Origin: Bryum argenteum
Taxonomy: Eukaryota > Streptophyta > Bryopsida > Bryales > Bryaceae
DNA length: 64,000 nucleotides
Reading direction: 5' to 3'
Assembly: GCA_037043015.1 (NCBI GenBank)
Contig: CM073322.1
Location: forward strand, 14,829,601 to 14,893,600
The notes under the pieces were generated by a model that was not told the origin of the DNA, searched no databases, and saw nothing but the letters and a program-made list of their open reading frames with translations. Shown in pieces: positions 48,978 to 58,350 of the stretch (position 1 is its first letter; the number at the start of each line of letters is the position of its first letter). The position numbers and the translations under genes were made by a program.

Positions 48978-49110
48978 GCACATGTCACGGACATACACAA
49001 GAAGTTTCTAGAAGGTTCTTCTAAAATATTCTCTGAAGATTCCCTAAAAGATTCCTCGAAGATTCCTTGAAGATTCCCTGTGTCACGGCCACGTACTAGG
49101 TAGACAACTT

Positions 49111-49260
49111 AGGAAGGTTCTAGAAGGTTCTAGAAGCTTCCGGAAACTTCTGGAAGTTCCTGGAAGTCTCCGGAAGTTTTTGGAAGGTCCTTGAAGTTTC
49201 CGGAAGGCCCTGGAAGCTTCTGGAAGGTCTTGGAAGTTCTTGGAAGGTCCTAGAAGGTTC
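49111..49260 (+). promoter_or_regulatory. Fifteen consecutive 10-bp GAA/TTC repeats (heat-shock-element-like)
   Basis: All 15 decamers keep GAA at positions 3-5, and most keep TTC or a one-base variant at positions 8-10, as in TAGAAGGTTC, TAGAAGCTTC and CGGAAACTTC. Alternating GAA and TTC at 5 bp steps is the definition of a heat shock element bound by HSF trimers. A shorter array (GAAGTTTCTAGAAGGTTC) starts at 49001. The TATA sequence is about 40 bp downstream, a typical enhancer-promoter spacing. Heat response is inferred, by analogy with the Arabidopsis ONSEN LTR. Confidence 0.75.
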
Positions 49261-49300
49261 TAGGTTGAGGAAGGTTCTGGAGAACCTTCTTCTTAGCTAG

Positions 49301-49308
49301 TATATATA
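49301..49308 (+). promoter_or_regulatory. TATA box of the solo LTR
   Basis: TATATATA lies about 40 bp downstream of the GAA/TTC array and about 160 bp upstream of the LTR end. This fits the U3/R layout of an LTR promoter. Confidence 0.6.
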
Positions 49309-49733
49309 GGAGTCGAGGCTGAGGGCAACCTCAGTCTCGACAACGCATCTCTTGGAGCTCTAGCTCATCTCTCTTGTTGTTGTTCGTGTACTCTTCTTGT
49401 TAATTCAAGCTCCTGTCAGTTCTTGTTAGTTTCCACATATTCTTATCATCTGTTTCCGTGTCCCTGACAGCACATATGGTAGATATCGGTCATTTTTTGT
49501 TCGTTGTATTCCTTGATCGTTTGAGACTATTGTGTATTACATTTGTGTAGTTGATTAGAACTCTGATTTTTTCAGTTTGTGTTGGCTATAGTTGTAGAGA
49601 GGCTTAGAGATGAAAGTACTTGAAGTTGTAATGAGTATTGTGAGACCGTGGCGTTGTATGTGCAGAGATTGTGACTTCCTGTAGTCACATTAAGCTGCAG
49701 CAGTGACTTGGAGTAGTCATAAATTCTGTGGAT

Positions 49734-50040
49734 ATGGCTAATCTTGTTGGAAAAGTGATAAGAGACATTGCTAACCTATCCGATAATAAACAAATTGAAG
49801 TTTTTCGAACTATTGCTTCTTTCCCTGCCATTACTTTGCCGATCTTAGAAATGACTTCGGTTGAGATTGCGCATGTTGTTGAGAGCAGCCATACCTTGCC
49901 AATGGAAGGACCTTCAACTTTGAAGCCGTCGCGCACTCGATCAACGCAAAGGAGGCGGCTTTCAGAGGGAGAGAGCAGCGAAGATGACAATAGTGAGGAG
50001 GAACTTATTGAAGAGCAGTTACAAACAAAGCAACAAAAGG
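49734..50040 (+). CDS. Probable exon of the second CACTA gene
   Basis: Open from an ATG (MANLVGKVIRDIANLSDNK), it continues through a Pro/Ser/Arg segment and an acidic stretch (EGESSEDDNSEEELIEEQ). A possible GC-type donor (CAAAAG, then GCAAGT) ends the exon. The first part looks helical, with no named domain. Low-complexity acidic and basic blocks like these are usual in TNPA-type proteins. Whether this is the first exon of its own transcript or joins the exon at 45808 is unknown. Confidence 0.45.
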
Positions 50041-50500
50041 CAAGTTGCCAAACACTGTGCCTTGTTGTTTCATGTAATTTGCCTAGATGAAACTTAGAAT
50101 GTCAAACCGTCAAATTGTAACTCTTCTACTTTATTCAGATATACTTGTACAACAATATGACTAATGCTTCTTAGTTTTTCTGGTCTCTCTGGTGCCTTAG
50201 AATTCTGTAATGTCCATGTATATGTCGTGATAATAAAATTAAAAGACTCAACTTAGACCAAGCCATCGAGGAACATTTTCTGATTTAGAAAAATATGTAT
50301 AATTTAGGGACCTCAAACTTAGTAATCATTCCTTCTTCTTTGAGATAGTGTAAAGTCAAACTTACAACGCTTTCTATATCAAATTTTAGAGCAAATGACC
50401 AATCTTCATAGTCTGTATTGTAAAGCACCCTTAACATAATCAAAGTCCTAATACTAATTGTTCTATAACTAGGAAACAATTTCATTATGAAAAAGAAATT

Positions 50501-50794
50501 TGATAATGACTACTTGTAGTGATGTTGTTGACTATAAAATATGACTGGTTGTAGTGATGTTGCTGTAAATATGACTACCAGCAATCATAAATGAATAATG
50601 ATAATGACTACTTGTAGTGATGTTGTTGACTATAAAATATGACTGGTTGTAGTGATGTTGCTATAAATATGACTACCAGCAATCATAAATGAATAATGAT
50701 AATGACTACTTGTAGTGATGTTGTTGACTATAAAATATGACTGGTTGTAGTGATGTTGCTGTAAATATGACTACCAGCAATCATAAATGAATAA
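50501..50794 (+). repeat. 98 bp tandem repeat x3 carrying the subterminal ATGACT motif
   Basis: Units start at 50501, 50599 and 50697. Each holds TAATGACTACTTGTAGTGAT, ATATGACTGGTTGTAG and ATATGACTACCAGCAATCAT. ATATGACT is the motif of the element's subterminal repeats, here amplified inside an intron. The units are almost identical, so the expansion is recent. Confidence 0.9.
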
Positions 50795-50880
50795 AAATAA
50801 CTGGTTTTAGTCATATTGACTAGGTAATCAATCATTAACTGTAGGCGATCTCTTAATTCTATCTAATGTTCTTCTTGTAG

Positions 50881-51780
50881 GTCATACGTCATTCTATTGA
50901 TAAGCCCAGGCCCTGGACTGCGCGATTTCGTCGAATGAAGAGCAAAATGGCTTCTTCGACACTGTTGGGAGCATGACTGACGGTGACGATGAGACCATCC
51001 CTCGGTCTGAAGCACAAGAGGAGGTTGAGCAAGACAACTACAGTGAAGATGAAGAGGAGGAGGCACCACCCGAGCGATGCACAGAAGTCATGGACGAGAT
51101 CGAATTACGTGAACTTGGGGTTACAGCGGATGGCGCGAGAAGGTGCGTGATCCTCTTGAGTTACGAAAAAAAGGTTAGGAATATTGCATCATCGCCACAC
51201 CGTCAGTCGAAATTGAAGGGTTTGAGGCGTAACATGAAGAGATCAGCAGAGACGGAGCCGGCATTATGGGTTGAAGTTGATGATGCTTTGGGTACCTCTG
51301 AGGATCACGTAGGGCCCGATTGGCTAACGAAACTTCGGGGCCATTCTCGAGACTTGACCGGAGCGAGGACAACTTCAAAGTGCATTCACGAGTCTTTGCT
51401 CCCCAAATCAAGGACAATTTGGCCTCGCAGTTTGAATATCGGGGTGGGTTGGGCGATGTTCCGAGCACGTGTTCTTCCAAGAATCTGCGTCAACAATCTA
51501 AGCACGAGGAGGTCAAACATGAAGAAGTCGCTGATAAGGGCCACCTCTACCAGGCTACGTGAAAAAGAACACGAGGAGAACTTCAAGAAGCTCATAGCAA
51601 GGGAGGACAAGATAGCGGAGGCAAAACGTATGAGGTGTGTCAGAGGGAATTTGCAGAATGTGTCACACTCCGGCAGGTCTGAAGGGGAAGTGAGATCTCG
51701 ACTTGTAAGCCACACTCCCAAATTCTCGATCATTTCTATTTTAATTCTTGGTTTCGACTACGAGACAGGTGAGATATTCT
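50881..51780 (+). pseudogene. Exon(s) of the second CACTA gene, acidic/basic TNPA-like region, frame-broken
   Basis: After an acceptor (CTTCTTGTAG) the frame gives HSIDKPRPWTARFRRMKSK and then meets a stop. The next frame continues with an acidic stretch (EQDNYSEDEEEEAPPE) and a helical segment (MDEIELRELGVTADGARR). Later there is a charged helix (REKEHEENFKKLIAREDK) likely to form a coiled coil. Frame changes near 50965 and within 51340-51560 look like decay or missed introns. Composition fits a DNA-binding second CACTA protein, but no named domain is visible. Confidence 0.45.
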
Positions 51781-51970
51781 AGAAATAATAACTGATGTTA
51801 GTCATATTTTCTAGAAATAATAACTGATGTTAGTCATATTTTCTAGAAATATTAACTGATGTTAGTCATATTTTCTAGAAATATTAACTGATGTTAGTCA
51901 TATTTTCTAGAAATATTAACTGATGTTAGTCATATTTTCTAGAAATAATAACTGATGTTAGTCATATTTT
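51779..51970 (+). repeat. 32 bp tandem repeat x6 carrying AGTCATATT
   Basis: Six exact-length units of CTAGAAATAATAACTGATGT followed by TAGTCATATTTT, with only an A/T difference between units. AGTCATATT is again the subterminal motif. It lies in an intron directly before the acceptor at 51985. Confidence 0.95.
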
Positions 51971-51985
51971 GTGTTTTTATTACAG

Positions 51986-52375
51986 TCACGGTTTGATCGG
52001 CCTCAACACAATTAGAAGTCGGCGGAGCTTATGACACCGGGGAAATCCAGTCGCCCCCAGTCATCTACTTCAAAAGGCGTCGGGTCCTCTTTACGAGGTG
52101 TGCAAGCTTTAAGGAGCGAAGTGGAGGCACATATACAAGACGTCAAAGGCGAGTTAGAGGACGTGAAAAATAGCCTCAAAGAGCTGCTACTCGAATTCCG
52201 GAAGCAACGGCTGCCATCGACTACAGCCTCACCCTCAAAAGTGTACCACACGGGATTGGAGGAGGCCCACCTAAAAGCCGCGGAACTGCCGGTTGTATCT
52301 ACGGAAATCATAGACCCGGTGTGGGACAGATGCGAAACTGCCAAGAATACGGAAGTCCACGTAACTGGCCACAAG
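51986..52375 (+). CDS. Coiled-coil exon of the second CACTA gene
   Basis: The exon runs from an acceptor (TTATTACAG) to a donor (CACAAG, then GTAGCT), with an in-frame ATG at 52031. It contains a strong heptad-like helix (LRSEVEAHIQDVKGELEDVK, then NSLKELLLEF) at about residues 20-60. It ends in phase 0, matching the next exon at 52506. Coiled coils in TNPA-type proteins mediate dimerisation between subterminal sites. That role is inferred here. Confidence 0.6.
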
Positions 52376-52505
52376 GTAGCTAAAGGAGGTTCACATGTAT
52401 GCCTTCAACACATACCAAATCTACTTCAATGAGTCAATCAAGGTAATAAATGGTTGGTGAATCATTCATAGTGCATGTTTTCCTCACTTTTCTCTACTGT
52501 ATCAG

Positions 52506-54053
52506 GAGGAGGAGGCTACCATGAAGTCCAGTGACTGTGGGGGCGGTGAATGTGTGAAATCGGTGAAACTTGCTGCAAATATTGCCATCAACTTTGAGGA
52601 AAATGCAAATTCGGACCGCCTCTCAGAACCCGTTGCAACCCAAGTATACATGAAGAAGGATAAAATGTCGCAACCCTTGCTAGCTCACCTTAGCTTACAC
52701 CAACTTTTCCCCAACTCTAGCAAGTGTCACGAGCGCTAACTCTGCACATCCCCCACATGCACAAAGTTAGCTCCCCATACCAACCACCAAGCTCACCGCT
52801 TGGTTATCAATCCCTCCTACTCATGCAACCGGGACTCAACCCCTTCGTAGGTAGCCAATGGTTAGGTGCGGACTTCCACTTATGTCCAAGGCCCAACTTG
52901 GTGGCACTCCCATACCACGCGGCCTAACCGCACTTGGTGGTGTCTCCTCACCACCGCCCATGACCACCATGGTGACCCCAAGGCCACCAAGTAATTACAA
53001 CGCCGGCGGTGAGACACCACCCCACATCGGTAGCACTCATGGTCCTCATTTTGCCTATATGAGTCCCCGTGGTGAAGCCCCAACACTAGCTCCCCCACCG
53101 GGACTCACACCTGTCCTTATGAGCCACCGTGGTGAAGCCCCAACACTAGCTCCACCCACCGTGCCTCATTTTGCACTTTGAGTCCCCATGGTGGAGCCCC
53201 AACACTAGCTCCACCCATTGGGACTCACCTTGGCTTGGGAGTCCCCATGGTGAGGCCCGAACACTAGCCACACCACTGGGACTCCCACCTTGGTCACCAC
53301 CAAGGCACCATGGGAGTGGGGAGGAGACCAGCCCTCCCCATAGTATACTCTGTGGGATTCGGCAGCCCCTGGTCCTAGGTGAAGGGCTGGACCCTCACAC
53401 CTCTTAGTTTTGGAAGACCACCCAATCTCCCAATGCCTTAGCCGCTGGAAGGCCCCGGGAGACTTCCCGAACCTTCCAGGGCTCGTATCTACCTCGTCCC
53501 GCATCCAAACGCGACGAGCGACCACTCTATCGACATCTACTCGTCAAGTAGATGCCGATAGACACCTTACTTGCCTCATTCCGACAAGTATTGAGGGAGT
53601 TATGCCCCTCTGAAGATTCGGGAGTCCCGGGCCAGCTTCCCAGTCCAGCACTGTCCCTGGACAGCACTCCCTTTAGTCCCACAATCTTCCAACTCCCATA
53701 ACTTTTAGCTCACACCTCCAAATGAGGTGCTCCTTAGCATCCCGGAATCGTGGCAACATGAGCTTCCATAATCTCATGTCCATTCTCTCGTGGCTCCTAG
53801 TCTCCGTGGGTGAGAGGCGTCTCCAACGCCCGGGGTCCTCTCCCACACTAGGCCCACTTAGGTTCCCTTCACCTTGGCACCCCAAGGCCCGGGCGTCACT
53901 CCGGTGTCCCCCTTGGGCCCTTGGTGTTGCGGGCACTCCTCAAGGAGAGGTGCGCGACATAAAAAATCACCGAAGAAGAGGAAGGGCGAGGTTGAGAAGC
54001 TCAAAGAGGACTCCAAAGGTCGTACCACGCGCCGCGCAACTGCAAAGAACAAG
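52506..54053 (+). pseudogene. Exon of the second CACTA gene split by a solo LTR
   Basis: The exon begins after an acceptor (TGTATCAG) with EEEATMKSSDCGGGE and stays open to 52665. There the LTR interrupts it in a Lys-rich segment. Coding resumes at 53965 in the same frame once one target copy is discounted, continues with a basic stretch (KKRKGEVEKLKEDSKG), and ends at a donor (AACAAG, then GTACCC) at 54053. Both coding parts together are 249 nt, phase 0 at each side. The insertion therefore hit a previously intact exon. The LTR adds stops, so the gene is now disrupted unless the LTR is spliced out. Confidence 0.75.
52666..53959 (-). mobile_element. Solo LTR (1294 bp) of the chromovirus family; target duplication TAAAA
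   Basis: TAAAA stands on both sides (52661-52665 and 53960-53964). The unit starts TGTCGC and ends GCGACA and looks nearly identical to the reverse complement of 4028-5346. It lacks one of two copies of a 25 bp duplication present there. No internal sequence remains, so the element was lost by LTR-LTR recombination. The near identity suggests that both copies derive from recently active relatives. Confidence 0.96.
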
Positions 54054-54089
54054 GTACCCTTGCACTCGCTTGTAGAATAAGTGTTGATT

Positions 54090-54430
54090 TTCTGCAACAG
54101 AGAAAAGCTATGTAATCAACGATTGTGACAGGGATCAGTCATACAGTTACCCAACGTATGTGACAGGGATCTGTCATATATTTAGGGAATGTGACACAAG
54201 TCACTGATATGCCTAGACAGTGTGACACAAATGAGTAACGTACCAAGGGAATGTGACACAAGTCAGTGATATGCCTAGAGAATGTGACACAAATCAGTAA
54301 CGTACCCAGGGAATGTCACACAAATCAGTAATATTATATGAATGTCACAGGCATCAGTAATGTACATCATTAATGTGACATGAAGTAGTCACTATTGCAC
54401 AAAATATAACACATATTAGTCATAAACGTA
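54090..54430. repeat. Degenerate repeats of GTGACACAAATCAGTAACGTA
   Basis: About nine units of ATGTGACA plus AA(G/A)TCAGTAA or TCAGTCAT, with spacing near 22 and 44 bp, fill an intron of the second CACTA gene. They resemble a variant of the right subterminal motif TGTGACAGG. Confidence 0.75.
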
Positions 54431-54534
54431 GTGGAACATCGTATCACATAGTTTTCTTATACAAACAGGTGTGGAAAATATTTGTTTGTGGAAAATCACT
54501 GTTTGACCATATGTTATTGATGTGGTGCTCAAAG

Positions 54535-55232
54535 GATGACGAAGAGAGGCGGGAGGAGCCCGCTAAAGAAGAAGCGAGCGAGACAAAGGAAGTAGTCCTG
54601 CAAAGAAGAAGAAGAAGGCTAGAGGCGGAGGGAAATGTCCACCGGTAAGCCTTTCTGATAATTTGCGTAGAAAGGTGATCGTTTTGAACGTTGTAGGGCT
54701 TTTATGTGACATCAAGCCACTACTCGATAGGCAAGAGTGGGGTGCAGATCTAGTGGTCCACTTCGATAAAGACCACCAGGTGAAAATCAAGAAAAGGGTT
54801 GATTGTGGCCCTTTCTTGTCCATGTTGTGTACTCGTTTTGATGTGGGGATATGGTCCCCTATTGAGCACAGTCTACTAGAGGTTGTAGCTAAGTTCTTGG
54901 GGAACTCCACAAGGATAAAGTGGAGTTTTTTGTGGGGAAAGGAATTTAGCGGTACGAAAAGAAATCTCAATGATTTCTTTAGCGCAGTCCCAATATCTTC
55001 AGCCATTGCGTCTCGATGCCTTCAATTCGATTGCGATGCAACCGCAACGAATGAGTCCCCTCCATCCAATGTCCTCATTTGTCCACGATGGAACCCATTA
55101 GAGCCAAATGACGACTATCTCACCCGTCTGATAGAGCCATTTGAAGCCTTAGCGCGTAACCCATCGGACATGGAATATTGCGTGGAATACTTGGGCGAGA
55201 AAATCCGCCTGGCTGCGATACCACGGAAGCCG
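54535..55232 (+). pseudogene. FCP1/NIF-type HAD domain exon of the CACTA second gene, nucleophile lost
   Basis: After an acidic then Lys-rich lead-in, the exon encodes LRRKVIVLNVVGLLCDI, then KKRVDCGPFLSMLCTRFDVG and IWS. The end reads LTRLIEPFEALARNPSDMEY. These align by eye with the plant HAD phosphatase family (RRKxxVLDLNGLL; KRPGxxxFLxFCxxxFxVGxWSS; LRxYLEGLA). FCP1/NIF phosphatases remove phosphate from proteins such as RNA polymerase II tail, using the first Asp of motif I. Here that Asp is Asn and the following residues are Val-Val, so catalysis is not expected. A one-base frame difference separates the lead-in (frame from 54535) from the HAD part (54606 on). The donor CCG/GTAGGT at 55232 joins in phase to the next exon. 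Confidence 0.65.
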
Positions 55233-55385
55233 GTAGGTCCATGACCGCTTCATACCCCATAATTGGAAACCATGCAAGCTCTCTCATCATTTCTTTTCCA
55301 TCCTATTCATTGGTTTTTGTGCTTCAAAACGGTTAGTTGCGATATGTAGTCATTAATATGGTGGACCTTTCAATTCTTGATACAG

Positions 55386-55715
55386 GACTCTAGCGCCGAG
55401 GAGATGTTGGTGGAGGTGGCACCAACTACGTTGGCACCACATTCAAAGGTGGCCGTCATGGATTTTGACGATAATTACGAGTCCACTGACAAAGTGGTTG
55501 CTCATGGCTCAATTGTGAGCCTTGCAGGAGGCACGATGCATGGCAGGATGATTGAGGAGGGCAATGCTTCAGTGTTGATTTCATCGCTTGTACCAGGATC
55601 GGAAACGCTGTATTTGTTCGAGCCTAACAATGACGATGATCCACCAATGCAACGCTTGGGAGATGTACTAAACTCCATTACGAAGTGGCCCGTATCTGCG
55701 CTGAAGGCAGCCTAA
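55386..55715 (+). CDS. Last exon of the second CACTA gene, DUF8039-like domain
   Basis: The exon starts after GATACAG and encodes DSSAEEMLVEVAPTTLAPHS, then KVVAHGSIVSLAGG, VLISSLVPGSETLYLF and LNSITKWPVSAL before the stop. The G-x-I-V near the start, a V-x-x-x-VLVP-like middle and the terminal WP motif resemble the DUF8039 domain found in many plant CACTA-associated proteins. It continues in phase from the HAD exon, so both would be in one protein. The match is by pattern only. Confidence 0.6.
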   Translation, partial: DSSAEEMLVEVAPTTLAPHSKVAVMDFDDNYESTDKVVAHGSIVSLAGGTMHGRMIEEGNASVLISSLVPGSETLYLFEPNNDDDPPMQRLGDVLNSITKWPVSALKAA

Positions 55716-55979
55716 TCTATATTATGTAAGACACTTTCAATAACTTCAAAGTGTTGGTGCTGACTTATGCTAGATACTAAGTGTGTTGCGACTGTCTACG
55801 CAGATTGGTATTGTATGTAGAATTTCAGGACTAAATACAAAATTTAGCCTTTTGTCGCATTTATCCAACATTCTCCAATATTTTTTGTACGTGATGCATC
55901 CCATTGCATATGACTACATTGTGCCCATGATTGCCTGTAATGAAAAAGACGACATGACTGTAGTCTACAAATCGTGAGT

Positions 55980-56850
55980 GATAAGAATATCACACAACGT
56001 TTGTCATGTGAATATAACACAAAGCCGTCATTTGCGTGTATACAATCCTAGTGATGTGGCTCCGTGTGCCTCACCCATATGACTCTATGATGTTGTTATG
56101 CGGCTAGAGTCATATATGAGTGTCACAAAATGCTCGAGTGGTAATATGTTCTTACCAAAACCGACATTGTGACTAAAACCAGTCATCTCTCTCTTGCTCA
56201 AAAATTGAATTACAGATGACGTTCTTAGAAACATGACTAATTGACTACAGAAAGTTACAACAATCCCGAACTGAAGGCTTTTCATCGGCCCAAATACGAC
56301 TAAACAAAGTCATATTCGACGTCAGCCTAAATATCATGACCAACATTATCACACACAATATGACTCCATAGAGTCATATTCCACCATAGTCTCAAAATGT
56401 GACAGGCACCCACATTTCACGTACTCCACATTATGACAAAATACATGACCTGCAAGAGCCACATTCCACGTCAGCCTATAATATGACGAGCAGTCATATT
56501 CCACGTGGCGCTGCCACGTAAGCAAAAATACGACTCAATAGAGTCATAATCCACGTCAGCAAAAATTGTGACTCGCCATAGTCACATGCCACGTTGGATT
56601 TTAGGCTCAGCTGCCCGGGCAGGTCAAGAAAAGTCGTAGTCAACAGGTGGGTCAAAATGGGGGCGAAAACGCTGACGTGGCACGTACATTGGCCCTAAGT
56701 ATACATTTCAAGGCGTATTTATTTATATGACAGGCTGTCTGAAGCGACTCGTCGGTAACTACTAGACACTGTCACCGCGCGCGTCATGTGATGATAGACC
56801 CATTGTAGTCATATTTTTGGATTTTATGACTCTGCACAGTCATAAACGCT
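55980..56850. repeat. Right subterminal repeat region with palindromic ATGACT/AGTCAT pairs
   Basis: At least a dozen copies of AGTCATATTCCACGTCAGC-like units or complements lie here. Several are arranged head to head, as in ATATGACTC-CATA-GAGTCATAT at 56358-56379 and ACGACTC-AATA-GAGTCATA near 56530. Between them CCACGTCAGC recurs. Such arrays are binding regions for the second CACTA protein in known elements. Confidence 0.85.
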
Positions 56851-56880
56851 AGTCATGAAGTGTAGTATTCTGCCGTAGTG
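56851..56880 (-). repeat. CACTA right terminal inverted repeat
   Basis: Ends TATTCTGCCGTAGTG. It is complementary to the left terminus apart from two bases and is followed by the AAA target copy. Confidence 0.95.
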
Positions 56881-56883
56881 AAA

Positions 56884-58350
56884 CAATGAATGAGGTTTAT
56901 TTTGATACAAATGAATTTATCTTCTACTGTATTTCTTTGTACAACTTTTTGTTCTATACTTACTCAAATATTCAAAATAGTTTTTCGACATTATTCTATG
57001 AAATGTTGAGGTGTTGTGTACCTCCACCTGTTGCCTTTATAAAATTTATCTAGTGGAGGCAACTCTTGATTTAGATTTCCAAACATGGGGACGGGTATGT
57101 TTTATCATTGTAAGCCAATTATGTGAAATTTATTTTTATTTCCTCATGAAATTTTAATAAAAGAAAAATATTCAATGAATAAAATCCACAAATTTGTAGG
57201 TGAAGGTGAGATGAAGAAGAATGAGGAAGATAATCTTCTTTATTAATATGCTATAATCTTCTCTATTAATACCCTATAATCTTGCAACATATGTGGTCCT
57301 TGACTCAAAATATGACCTATATGACCTACAAGGTTGTATGGTTGAGATCATGGTTGATGTAAGATTGTACGATTAAATAGCTTACATACCTTTTCCTTTA
57401 TGACAATTATTTCAGAAATGTGTTTTGTTAACTTAAGAAGACTGCATTTAGAGGTGACCTGGAATACATGAGTGACATATTTAGACGCAAAAATTATGCT
57501 TTATGAGGTTGAAAGAACCAGTCAAGGTCAAAAATAAATGCCATAAAAATACAGTGATTGAGAATAACTTTTAAGTCTTTTTTGGGCAAATGCACATTGA
57601 TCTCCTCAATCTCAAACTTATGGAACGGCCACAACTTGTGGAACCTGCATAGTGGTCGTTACATGGTGGGCAGAGAGCCCAATTTCATGGTTCCTCAAAC
57701 CTTATACAGACTGAACATTTGGACTACTCAAAGGACTCTCACGAAACTCACAACAGTCACTCTAATTCCCTGCAATGCCATGATCTATCGATAAGCATTT
57801 TACCACTTAGAATACAGTCACTTTCAGTGACTATGATGAACTCAATCAAGGTTAGCTCATATGAACTCATCTAATCCCCTGAGTGTACTCTATGTTGATA
57901 TTTTTTTCAAACTCAGAATTGCATTCAACAGGCGATTGAAGATAAGATCCGCTCGAAGTCCGAAGGCCCCTTCAAATCCCGTGTTTATACCACTCCTGTA
58001 TTTATATGCACTCACTGCAGAGTCTTTTGGCCTTCAACTCAAATTTCTCTCATAGCAATCACTACGAATTCACTCCAGATGACCAGTTTAAAAATCATGT
58101 ATATATTTGTACATAAGTCCAATACAACTCGTTGTGTAATGCTTGCGACTTCTTCAAGCAATAGAATAAGTTAGAGTATATCGCAAGTACAAGGTGACCC
58201 AACACATATGTACGTACATGAAGCTGGTGAGTCTGCTCCTTCAAACTTAAAGCACTCCTGTAAGCCACAAATCTTTGCATGCGTTCGAGTCCATAGTCAC
58301 CGATTGAAACCATATCTATGGGGCATAAAAATGCATGCAACATACCCTCT
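56884..58350. other. BTB array spacer (C-D), right part
   Basis: This is the continuation of the spacer interrupted by the CACTA element at 38656. It matches 34900-36480 in order and orientation, with a deletion relative to about 35030-35265. No gene is supported. Confidence 0.65.

Larger units (their letters stand above)
48983..49469 (+). mobile_element. Solo LTR (487 bp) with heat-shock-element-like array; target duplication GCACA
   Basis: The unit begins TGTCACGG and ends CCCTGACA, so its termini form the inverted pair TGTCA/TGACA. GCACA flanks it on both sides (48978-48982 and 49470-49474), a perfect 5 bp target duplication. It contains GAA/TTC arrays, then TATATATA at 49301, then a pyrimidine-rich stretch resembling a retrotransposon leader. 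No internal domain remains, so it arose by LTR-LTR recombination. Length and layout suggest Ty1/copia, but the family cannot be fixed without coding sequence. Confidence 0.88.
38657..56880. mobile_element. CACTA (En/Spm, CMC) DNA transposon, 18,224 bp, with nested insertions
   Basis: The left end reads CACTACGGCAGAATGCTACA and the right end is its near-perfect inverted complement. The direct AAA at 38654-38656 and 56881-56883 is the 3 bp target duplication typical of the superfamily. Both ends carry dense AGTCAT/ATGACT subterminal repeats. Inside are a minus-strand tnp2 transposase gene and a divergent second gene, the usual two-gene plan. There is also a SET-like fragment and an FCP1-like domain. 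Two solo LTRs (48983-49469, 52666-53959) inserted later. Without them the element would be about 16.4 kb. The flanks are parts of one BTB array spacer, so the insertion split a tandem array. Confidence 0.95.

Noticed and set aside
49080-49469. LTR start placed at the second TGTCACGG (about 49080)
   Set aside because: The 5 bp before that point (TCCTG region) do not match the GCACA after the right end. Starting at 48983 gives a perfect target duplication.
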